DNA from: CAYOVG01 sp964407285
GTDB lineage: Bacteria > Desulfobacterota > Syntrophobacteria > Syntrophobacterales > Syntrophobacteraceae
Length of the DNA stretch: 22,277 nt
Assembly (NCBI GenBank): GCA_964407285.1
Contig: CAYOVG010000073.1
Span: 1-22,277 of the forward strand
Direction: 5' to 3'
The position numbers were made by a program, and so were the translations under genes. Below are positions 16,298 to 22,277 of the stretch, piece by piece. The notes under the pieces were generated by a model. It was not told the origin of the DNA and searched no databases. It was given only the letters and a program-made list of their open reading frames with translations. The stretch's first letter is position 1. Each line of letters starts with the position of its first letter.

Positions 16298-16957
16298 ATT
16301 CGGAAAGCCGAATTTGGGTCCCCACGCGAAAGGATCCTTGTTCCATTCCTTCGCTGTTTCGATGTCGTTCGCGGACAGGTATTTCATATCGAGAGCCACT
16401 TCCAGCAAAGAAGGGAAAGACGTGAGCGCCTCCAAGCGGCAGTCGCCTTTCTCGAACGTTTCTCGCGCCTGAGGCAACTCATAGGTAAATATCGCGGCGA
16501 CGCATTCAACGATGACGTTCTCGCTTCTAAGCGCCTCCACGGCTCTGAAGCTGCTCCCGCCCGTGCTTACCAGGTCTTCTATGACCACGGCCCTTTTGCC
16601 CGCAGCCACGGCCCCTTCGATCTGCCTCCCCATTCCCCGGTTCTTCTTCTCGCCCCTGACGTACGCCAACGGCTTATCGAGCCTGTCCGCCAACCAACTC
16701 GCCCAGGGTATGCCGGCCGTGGCGATTCCGACGACGATATCGAAACTGAACGCATCCAGAACGGACAGGAATGACTGTACGATGATTCCGCGTTCGACAG
16801 GATAGGCCAGAATCAACCTGTTATCGCAATATATGGGGCTTCTCATCCCGGAAACATACGTGAACGGATTCTCCAGGTTGAAAACCACGGCCCTTTTCTC
16901 GAGCAAGACCTTCGCTATACTCTCGCTTCTATTCGAAGCGGCAACAGACTCCGTCAT
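16280..16957 (-). CDS. pyrE: Orotate phosphoribosyltransferase
   Basis: 225 residues, a usual length for PyrE. It converts orotate and PRPP to orotidine 5'-monophosphate and pyrophosphate, the fifth step of de novo UMP synthesis, in the cytoplasm. Visible landmarks are the N-terminal SGMRSPIYCDNR, the catalytic loop RGEKKNRGMGRQIEG (about 101-115) and the PRPP-binding loop VVIEDLVSTGGSS (about 124-136). The ATG at 16957 has AGGAG 6 bases upstream. The gene is monocistronic here and convergent with the SNF2 gene. Its leader contains a promoter, a leader ORF and a terminator hairpin that together look like an attenuator. Confidence 0.95.
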   Translation of the reverse strand: MTESVAASNRSESIAKVLLEKRAVVFNLENPFTYVSGMRSPIYCDNRLILAYPVERGIIVQSFLSVLDAFSFDIVVGIATAGIPWASWLADRLDKPLAYVRGEKKNRGMGRQIEGAVAAGKRAVVIEDLVSTGGSSFRAVEALRSENVIVECVAAIFTYELPQARETFEKGDCRLEALTSFPSLLEVALDMKYLSANDIETAKEWNKDPFAWGPKFGFPNEQARW

Positions 16958-17009
16958 TCAAATCTCCTATCGGCGCGTATACCTCGTGCTGAATCCCACT
17001 CACCCGCAG

Positions 17010-17078
17010 TCAACGCAAAAGGGCCGCAAGGGGCGGCCCGCGCCGGTTTGAACATCCGCGTCCAATGAAAACGATCAT
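17010..17078 (-). CDS. Candidate 22-codon pyrE leader peptide ORF
   Basis: The ORF runs ATG (17078) to TGA (17012-17010), about 33 bases after the predicted transcription start. Its first codons are U-rich (ATG ATC GTT TTC ATT), it runs right through the terminator hairpin, and it stops 5 bases beyond the T run. This is the geometry of the E. coli pyrBI leader peptide: a closely following ribosome prevents the hairpin, a lagging one allows it. A GGGAG is only 1 base before the ATG, so translation efficiency is doubtful. A second open frame (16954..17055, 33 codons) also crosses the hairpin, and its stop overlaps the pyrE start as ATGA. Confidence 0.4.
   Translation of the reverse strand: MIVFIGRGCSNRRGPPLAALLR
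17017..17039 (-). terminator. Intrinsic terminator in the pyrE leader (attenuator candidate)
   Basis: On the minus strand GGGCCGC and GCGGCCC form a 7-bp GC stem around CCCTT, followed at once by TTTT. It sits 60 bp before pyrE and after its promoter, so it would stop transcription before the gene unless relieved. No minus-strand gene lies upstream that would need a normal terminator here. Confidence 0.65.
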
Positions 17079-17117
17079 TCTCCCGCCGGTGACGAGCTCA
17101 ACGGCGTATGTGCTTTG

Positions 17118-17146
17118 AAAATAGCATGTTTCCGCGCACTCGTAAA
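17118..17146 (-). promoter_or_regulatory. pyrE promoter candidate with extended -10
   Basis: On the minus strand TTTACG (17141-17146) and TATTTT (17118-17123) are 17 bases apart, and TGC precedes the -10 as an extended element. The RNA would start near 17111, giving a leader of about 150 bases. Confidence 0.5.
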
Positions 17147-17169
17147 TTGGATTGTCACAACGATCCAAT
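17146..17169. promoter_or_regulatory. Imperfect 24-bp dyad ATTGGATTGT-CACA-ACGATCCAAT
   Basis: The 10-bp arms match at 9 positions. The dyad abuts the -35 box of the pyrE promoter candidate, centred at about -46, and lies about 90 bp from the promoter of the divergent HNH module. It has the form of an operator for a dimeric regulator; which promoter it serves is unknown. Confidence 0.4.
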
Positions 17170-17256
17170 CACCAACACCGGAGAAGACTATTGCCGGTAG
17201 ATCCCGCTCATGGTATCGTTTGGCATGGTGCTCCCAGGAGGTCTGGCATATTATAT

Positions 17257-17285
17257 TTGCAAAGATTGTTGCTACAGCTTATAAT
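17257..17285 (+). promoter_or_regulatory. Sigma70-type promoter for the 80-aa/HNH module
   Basis: TTGCAA (17257-17262), a 17-base spacer and a consensus TATAAT (17280-17285) predict a start near 17292 and a leader of about 78 bases. A 10-bp palindrome GGGCCGGCCC lies in the leader near 17322-17331. Confidence 0.6.
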
Positions 17286-17369
17286 CATTGGATAGTCTTT
17301 GTAGTATTGCGTGTGAGGTGTGGGGCCGGCCCTGTCTGACTCCGACTGAGACATCCCAAAGGATATATT

Positions 17370-17612
17370 ATGAATACAGTCAAGGCCTATGAAGAGATAA
17401 TTGAATTTATTGCCGCCGGAACAAACCCTGGCAGCGTCATAGCCTTTCGGCCTTCCGAGGCGGCAAGGATGCGCGTTGCGGACCTGATCCTCAAGGAAAA
17501 GACCACAACCCTTTCTCCCGATGAGAGGTCGGAACTGGACCACTACATGCAGTTGGAACACCTGATGAGGCTCGCCAAGGCGCGTGCCCGCCGTCATCTC
17601 GGCAATGAGTAA
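17370..17612 (+). CDS. 80-aa protein paired with an HNH endonuclease
   Basis: 80 residues. AAAGGA lies 6 bases before the ATG. The protein is helical and charged: an N-terminal MNTVKAYEEIIEFIAAG, then FRPSEAARMRVADLILKEKT, then LSPDERSELDHYMQLEHLMRLAKARARR. The last block is typical of small proteins encoded just before toxin-like or nuclease genes in several bacteria; this is from memory and not a named family. The gene overlaps the HNH gene by 8 bp, so the two are coupled and probably act together. It could be an antitoxin, immunity protein or DNA-binding accessory. No catalytic motif is seen. Confidence 0.85.
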   Translation: MNTVKAYEEIIEFIAAGTNPGSVIAFRPSEAARMRVADLILKEKTTTLSPDERSELDHYMQLEHLMRLAKARARRHLGNE

Positions 17613-18078
17613 CTTCATAAGTGAATACCTCCGCCGTTTGGTCGTTAATCGCGCCGACCGACTCTGCGAGTACTGTCTAATCCACGAGGACGACACCTTT
17701 TTCGGTTGCGAGGTGGACCATATCATCAGCCTGAAGCACAATGGCCTGACACATGAGGACAACCTTGCATATGCTTGCGCCTTCTGTAACCGCCACAAGG
17801 GAACGGATATAGGGTCCATCTTCATGGAGACGGGAGAATTTGTCAGATTCTTCAACCCGCGACAGGATAAGTGGTCCAAACACTTCCGTCTGGAAGGTTC
17901 TCTCATAACGCCCATCACGGATATTGGAACCGTAACGGCCACCATCCTGAGGTTCAACACCGGTGAGCGTATTCTTGAACGTGAGATGTTGATAGACATC
18001 AACAGGTATCCGACAGAGCCGGCAAGGGTACGCATGCTTTCTTATTTGTCCGGCCCCATCCCTCCGAATTTCGGATAG
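17605..18078 (+). CDS. HNH endonuclease
   Basis: 157 residues from ATG 17605; a GTG at 17584 would add seven residues. The HNH (beta-beta-alpha-metal) core fills residues about 15-70: zinc pair C21-x2-C24, the catalytic-type VDHIISLKHNG with D38-H39, N53 in HEDNLAYA, the second zinc pair C58-x2-C61 and H64 in CNRHKG. The rest (70-157) is a compact C-terminal part, WSKHF to the end, without known motifs. It has no signal peptide. It follows the 80-aa gene with an 8-bp overlap and no good ribosome-binding site of its own, so its synthesis likely depends on upstream translation, as in many regulated nuclease or toxin pairs. Target DNA is unknown. Confidence 0.92.
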   Translation: MSNFISEYLRRLVVNRADRLCEYCLIHEDDTFFGCEVDHIISLKHNGLTHEDNLAYACAFCNRHKGTDIGSIFMETGEFVRFFNPRQDKWSKHFRLEGSLITPITDIGTVTATILRFNTGERILEREMLIDINRYPTEPARVRMLSYLSGPIPPNFG

Positions 18079-18097
18079 ACTCTCATCTTTAATTCTT

Positions 18098-18113
18098 TGA
18101 CATGATCATGTCA
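18098..18113. other. Perfect 16-bp palindrome TGACATGATCATGTCA
   Basis: It lies 20 bp after the HNH stop and just outside the insertion sequence. A second small dyad, TCCGAA-T-TTCGGA (18063-18075), overlaps the HNH stop. There is no T tract. It could be an operator, a nuclease or recombinase site, or a weak terminator. Confidence 0.5.
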
Positions 18114-18124
18114 CTGCGTATATG

Positions 18125-18131
18125 AAATAGT
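18125..18131. repeat. Left target-site duplication AAATAGT
   Basis: It is identical to 20384-20390 at the other end of the element. The exact length is ambiguous because TGAAATAGT (9 bp) matches if part of the right terminal repeat is included, and AATAG (5 bp) if the element starts with TCAGGC. Confidence 0.75.
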
Positions 18132-18147
18132 CAGGCAGTTGCAGAAC
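18132..18147 (+). repeat. Left terminal inverted repeat of the insertion sequence
   Basis: It reads CAGGCAGTTGCAGAAC and matches the complement of 20368-20383 at 15 of 16 positions. Confidence 0.85.
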
Positions 18148-18425
18148 TGCCGCACCTGATCTGGAGCCTGTTCCCTGGAGGTAGTTGGGAGCAGGCAACC
18201 AGGATTTGTATCTTCGTTCATCCCCATGTGACACATACCGCATCCGCCCCCTCCCGTGAAAGAAAGGACCTGGAAAGTCTTGGAAAACCCATATTAACGA
18301 TTTTGCAGGGAACCATCCGGTGCTCCGCCGTGCCACATCGGACAGATCACCTGTAAACCCATGCCAGGCCTTCCCATACGGGTTATATTTGTGTGAAAGC
18401 ATACACCCCTATGGAGGATGCCGCC

Positions 18426-20152
18426 ATGGAACGTAACCGACTGGAGCTGTCCCCCGAGAAGATCGCGGGCCTTGACCTGGAGTCCCTGGCACGAAAAGCC
18501 GACCAGCTCAACCAGATAAACCGGCAAACCCACACCACCCCCTTTCCCAAGGGTCCCAGCCGGTGGCTGAGCCACTACGTCTTTGAGCCCCGCCCCATCA
18601 CCTTTACCCGCCAAGGGGAAGTGCAAGGAGGCCTTAGCTTGCTGGTGGCTTCTCTTTTTGACCTGAGTTTTGTGCGCAGCATCTTCGCACCCCGCTACCG
18701 CCGAGAGGGCGGCCACTGCTTTGATCCCGCAAGCCTTTTTTTCCTCCAACTGGCCGCGAAGCTTGACGGTTACCCCACCGATGCCGGCTTTTGCAAAGAC
18801 CTGCGCCAACACGACAAAGGCGCCGGATCTCCGGCATCAAAGACTCCATACCCGGCAAAGACGATTTGAGCCGTTTCCGTACCCGTGTGGGATCGCAGTC
18901 CATCGACTCGATCACCCACGTGTTCGTGAGTTTCCTCACGAACCGGTTCGTGCTCATCGATGCCGATGCGCTCTCCACGGATGGGCAGTTGGAGCCCTCC
19001 TTTTCCCGCTACCGGGGATGTGCTTTTTTCTGTGCGCGGTGCCGCCGTTTCCTTCTCGATAAGTCCCAACTCCAACAACTCCATGAACAGATCGACTCCG
19101 GAGCCTGTCGGCTCCAGATCACCTGTCCCTTTCCCGACGCGGTGGAAAAGATCCGCAAGGCAATGAACAAAAAGGACTTCCAGCCCAAGGTGTCCCTGTT
19201 GGAACTGGACTACCTGCCGGCCGGGGACCGTGGCAGAATCGATACCGCCAAAGTGGCTGAGCTGCTCGGTGTCGATGAGCACGGTCTTGCCCCCGTGCGC
19301 ATCCGATGGAGCAGGCTCAGCAGGGACTGCGATCGGCTTCTGGGCAGTTGCCCCAAGGTTCCCTCCGATCTGCAAGCTGGGGTGGGTTACCACATCGACA
19401 ATGAGAATCCCGACAAGAAGGAGCGTGTCTTTGGCTACCTGCAACAAAGAACCACTGCCGTCAATGTGGTGCTGGGCCTGGAGCTACCCGTTGCCGGCTC
19501 CACCTATCCGGCCTCTGTTTCCGAGGGGAGCGTGTTTTTATCCCACCGGGATGCGGTTCCTATTGCCTGGCGACCCGGACAGGTCCACTGTCTCGACTCC
19601 GGACACGACCAACGCGACATCTATGAGGGGCTGGTTTCCCACGGAGCCATTCCCATCATCGACTACAACCCCCGAAGGGAAAATCTGAGCCCCGAAGCGC
19701 TCAAGGAAAGGGGCTACGACCACAACGGCACCCCCTATGCTCCATGCGGCAGGCTGTGCCGGTCCAACGGCTACGACTACACCACCCGGAGTCGTCAGTA
19801 CGTATGCGGACTTGTCTGTGGGCAACAGGAAAAAGATCAGTGCCCACACGCAATCAAGGCACTGGGCTACAGCAAACGGATGAGCTTCCACCACCACCCT
19901 AGACTCATTGGTCCCGTTGTGCGCGGCAGTCCCATATGGCACGAACTCTATAATCTTCGAACCGCCAGTGAACGCACCAACAGCTACTCCCAGGAAGTGA
20001 TCGCGGAGGGCGCAAGGCCAAAACTGCGAGGACTCAAGGCCTTTAGCTTTGCCGGTGCCATGGCCGCTCTTGCTCAGTTGCTACGCAGGGCTATGAACTT
20101 TGTCCTCGACGTCACCTACACTCAGGGCAGGCTCTATCCCCTGAGAATATAG
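18426..20152 (+). pseudogene. DDE transposase gene with a -1 frameshift
   Basis: The start ATG at 18426 has GGAGG 8 bases upstream. The first frame runs to about 18820 (MERNRLELSPEK ... FCKDLRQHDKG) and ends at 18869. The rest of the protein continues in the -1 frame (RRRISGIKDSIPGKDDLSRF ...) to the stop at 20152. The switch lies at about 18817-18825 (ACAAAGGCGCCGG), where loss of one C would explain it; a programmed slip is possible, but no standard slippery heptamer is present. Likely DDE residues are the first Asp near 18957-18985 (LIDADALSTDG), the second in HCLDSGHDQRDIY near 19595, and Glu in RTASERTNSY near 19970. Joined length would be about 575 residues. It is probably inactive unless the frameshift is a sequencing error. 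Confidence 0.85.
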
Positions 20153-20367
20153 GATTTTACCCGCTTCGGCCACAATCCTTGTTGCTTCCATGCCTTTTAC
20201 TCACCAAAAGGCAAACGGTGCACTCTATCCAAAATTCACCCCCATCTCCTGACTACGCCACATCCGGTGGCACTGTTCTTGCCTTTTCACCCCGTAAAGA
20301 CGTCTTAACTTCAATAACTGTCCCATTTCCTCAATCGCACCCTAAATCCTACACCTGCTCTTGACGG

Positions 20368-20383
20368 GTTCTGCAACCGCCTG
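20368..20383 (-). repeat. Right terminal inverted repeat of the insertion sequence
   Basis: The complement reads CAGGCGGTTGCAGAAC, one mismatch from the left repeat at 18132-18147. Confidence 0.85.
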
Positions 20384-20390
20384 AAATAGT
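20384..20390. repeat. Right target-site duplication AAATAGT
   Basis: It pairs with 18125-18131. Confidence 0.75.
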
Positions 20391-20391
20391 G

Positions 20392-20829
20392 GGATTTGAT
20401 GCTCATATTGGGTATTGCCGCGAAATTATTATGCTACGGTTAATGCGGCAGGACTGGTGGATGCGCAAAACGCCCAGGAGATGGCCATAGTGGGAGAACT
20501 GGCGCTCGACGGTCGCGTCAAACCCGTGGCGGGCGGCCTTCCAATGGCCATTCAGGCACGGAAAAGCGGCTACACCAAAATCATCCTCCCTCACGAGAGC
20601 GCCCCCGAAGCCGCAATCGTGGAAGGGATTTCGGTCATCCCGGTGAGCCACATCTCCCAGGTGGTGGACTTCATCAACAAGGGGACCGGGGTCGAGCCCC
20701 TCCGGCCGGACCAGGAGGCGGTTCTCGCCGCATCCCACATCGAGGAACTCGATTACGACGAGGTGAAGGGCCAGGAACATGCCAGGCGCGCCCTGGAAGT
20801 AGCGGCGGCCGGCGGCCACAACGCCCTAA
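20392..20829 (+). pseudogene. comM: Internal fragment of comM/yifB (Mg-chelatase-like AAA ATPase)
   Basis: From 20445 the translation AAGLVDAQNAQEMAIVGELA, DGRVKPVAGGLPMA, then VKGQEHARRALEVAAAGGHN is clearly the middle of ComM/YifB, which aids branch migration in natural transformation. The real family continues from GGHN into the Walker A motif; here it breaks at about 20829. The N-terminal domain is missing. Short matches further left (GFD at 20392-20400 and LILGIAA at 20402-20422) are out of frame with each other and separated from the rest by 22 extra bases (20423-20444), so the piece has at least two frameshifts. The gene is dead. The insertion sequence touches its left side. Confidence 0.82.
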
Positions 20830-20933
20830 CGTTATATGGTATTTCGATGTAGCATCACCAGGTGTTTGCAGTTAATTATAAGTTTGTCTCCTGCTGCTTG
20901 TCGAAATCAGCGGGTGAATCCGGGAGAACTAGA

Positions 20934-22037
20934 ATGAAGAAATTCTCTTATCCGAAACAGATCGGATTCGCAGTCGATCCTTTAATACCGATAACTTTCC
21001 CATCTATTCCGCCCCCAGCTTCGTACAATATCTCACTACTTGCATATTTAACGGACATCTTGCTAGCCTATGAAAAGGTGCTCATAAGAAGTGATCTCTG
21101 GACACTGAACTTTTTATACGCGAATTTTACGGTGGAAGAGCTTGAGCCACTTTTTAAAAAAGACCGTTTGCAGTTCTTCGCAGCTATGGGAAAATATAGT
21201 CATGCTGTACCTGCACTAGAAATTGATAAAGGCGGCCCGACTAGAGAATACTTCCAGATCATCCAGAAAGGTCTAGCTTTTCCATCATCTAAATTTCGCA
21301 GAGTTTTGTCGGAGCCCACAAAGATAGTTCAGCAGATCGAAACCCACTCCCTATCGTATCAGGTGATGGATCCCATTGTCGCTAATAAATATGAAGAAGA
21401 AATGATTATGTCCCTTGCTGACGAATTTCATTCGCTTCCTACTCCACGTGGGGGAGAAAGGCATCATGATGTAGGATTTCGAAGTGGAATTGGTCATATT
21501 CTTGATATATGGAGTACAGGGACATATGCGCTATACCTAGATCCTGAAATGCTGAATTATCTTACGTATTGCGATCCAAAAAAGTCGAGATTGTTCGCTG
21601 AGATCGAAAAGGTCGGAAATCCTGTCGATGAGCTACACTCGATGCATCATCTTCCATCAGTTAAGGACTTGCTACTCTCTGACCGGATGAGCAAGGAAGA
21701 AGCTTTCCGCCTATTAGTAAGTGACGAAGCGGCCTATCTGAGAGAATGGCTAGAGAAAAACCTGGTGCCAGGAGTCGATGTTCGGGATGCATACCTCGAT
21801 AATCTGAAAGAACTCCCATCTAAAAAGAATTGGACTAATTGGCTCAAGTTTGGAGCTGTCCAAGTAATTTCAGTAGGCCTCAGTACGGTACTAACTGCTA
21901 ATCCGCTGCTGGGGGCGTTATTCGGGATTGGCATGAGCGCTTTAGATACTGCTTCTGGATCTAAGATAATGGAGTGGTTAATGGATCCTTACCATCCTAA
22001 GGAATGGGTAAGCTTCATCGAGAAAAAGGTAGAATAA
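20934..22037 (+). CDS. Orphan protein of unknown function with hydrophobic C-terminal segment
   Basis: 367 residues from ATG 20934, preceded by GGGAGA with a good spacer; the frame is open to 20862 but without a site. The N-terminal half is mixed helical (DILLAYEKVLIRSDLWTLNF). A central region contains RGGERHHDVGFRSGIGHIL. Near the C-terminus, residues about 306-338 (FGAVQVISVGLSTVLTANPL and on) are hydrophobic and may form one or two membrane helices, followed by a charged tail. I recognise no family. The DNA is visibly lower in GC than its neighbours and uses more A/T-ending codons, and it begins where comM is cut, so it was probably acquired by transfer. A membrane-acting effector is one possibility; nothing proves it. 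Confidence 0.8.
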   Translation: MKKFSYPKQIGFAVDPLIPITFPSIPPPASYNISLLAYLTDILLAYEKVLIRSDLWTLNFLYANFTVEELEPLFKKDRLQFFAAMGKYSHAVPALEIDKGGPTREYFQIIQKGLAFPSSKFRRVLSEPTKIVQQIETHSLSYQVMDPIVANKYEEEMIMSLADEFHSLPTPRGGERHHDVGFRSGIGHILDIWSTGTYALYLDPEMLNYLTYCDPKKSRLFAEIEKVGNPVDELHSMHHLPSVKDLLLSDRMSKEEAFRLLVSDEAAYLREWLEKNLVPGVDVRDAYLDNLKELPSKKNWTNWLKFGAVQVISVGLSTVLTANPLLGALFGIGMSALDTASGSKIMEWLMDPYHPKEWVSFIEKKVE

Positions 22038-22277
22038 GTAAGAGCCTTCGGCCTCCCCGGCAACATCTTCAAGGAGATCAAAAACCGGGTCAGGGCGGCG
22101 CTCCAGAAAGTGCGTATAGTTTTTTATGGTGGTGGCGCTATGAGAATGTGGCAATTTGCCGCAATTACAGGGGTACAAAATTTCCTAATCATATGGCCCC
22201 CCGTCATGAACGGACCGCGCCGGCCGCTTATCCGTTGGGACATGAGAGCCAGACACGCAGGGCTTTCTTCACGGCTT
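22038..22277 (+). other. Right-edge region, GC-rich open frame without a start
   Basis: Right after the stop at 22037 the same frame is open to the window end (79 codons), beginning RAFGLPGNIFKEIKNRVRAA. The first part looks like the tail of a GC-rich gene cut by the lower-GC DNA; the later part (from about 22110) is less protein-like. An ATG at 22206 could start a gene that leaves the window. No call is possible. Confidence 0.3.

Larger units (their letters stand above)
18132..20383 (+). mobile_element. 2.25-kb insertion sequence with a DDE transposase
   Basis: The ends are CAGGC(A/G)GTTGCAGAAC inverted repeats (18132-18147 and complement at 20368-20383, one mismatch in 16), flanked by AAATAGT duplications. 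It carries a single transposase gene, which is frameshifted. Internal non-coding stretches are 18148-18425 and 20153-20367; the left end folds on itself (GGCAGTT-GCAG-AACTGCC). The family is not certain; the protein looks like the IS4/IS5/IS1182-type DDE group. Confidence 0.88.

Noticed and set aside
22050..22178. Minus-strand 66-codon frame with a CNCGK motif at the right edge
   Set aside because: It starts with TTG without a site and runs into the 3' end of the orphan gene; no supporting evidence.

Overview
The window looks like accessory chromosome from a GC-rich, probably anaerobic Desulfobacterota-type (delta-proteobacterial) bacterium. That is an inference from gene style and coding bias; there is no rRNA or other marker. 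No tRNA, rRNA or CRISPR array was seen. Much of the window is unfamiliar or decaying sequence. The only clear housekeeping gene is pyrE, and a piece of comM/yifB survives as a wreck.

Left part (1-7116, all leftward). A tightly spaced pair of unrecognised cytoplasmic-type genes (1867..2943, then 1..1864, which runs off the window) ends in TPR units, two of them almost identical at DNA level. Upstream, across a 494-bp AT-rich and hairpin-rich gap, lies an envelope pair. One is a three-helix membrane protein with a C-terminal carboxypeptidase-regulatory-like (beta-sandwich) domain (6176..6871). The other is a signal-peptide protein with the same kind of domain followed by a solenoid of twelve 50-residue TPR-like units (3438..6179). 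Their ATGA overlap and shared domain suggest they work together at the cytoplasmic membrane.

Middle (7117-16297). A hicB-like antitoxin gene is broken by one in-frame TAA. It is followed by a three-PAS sensor kinase of the NarL/DegS type whose first PAS domain carries an insert of ten His-rich heptads encoded by a 21-bp minisatellite. Next come a small secreted protein with two CPRM...CPW motifs, a non-coding stretch with a 16-bp-stem hairpin and a heptanucleotide tandem array, and a 1648-residue SNF2-type ATPase with an N-terminal Cys4 motif and HEAT-like repeats.

Right part (16280-22277). pyrE is preceded by what looks like a complete attenuation leader: promoter, 22-codon leader ORF, U-rich stretch and terminator hairpin inside the leader ORF. 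Divergent from it is a two-gene module (80-aa protein plus HNH endonuclease, 8-bp overlap) behind a good sigma70 promoter. A 2.25-kb insertion sequence with 16-bp inverted repeats, a target duplication and a frameshifted transposase follows. It sits against a truncated, frameshifted comM/yifB fragment, and that fragment is cut near its Walker A motif by lower-GC DNA encoding a 367-aa orphan protein with a hydrophobic C-terminal segment.

The best candidates for undescribed biology are the envelope TPR pair, the unknown TPR operon at the left edge, the PAS heptad insert, the pyrE leader and the 80-aa/HNH module. No function has been assigned where the sequence does not support one.
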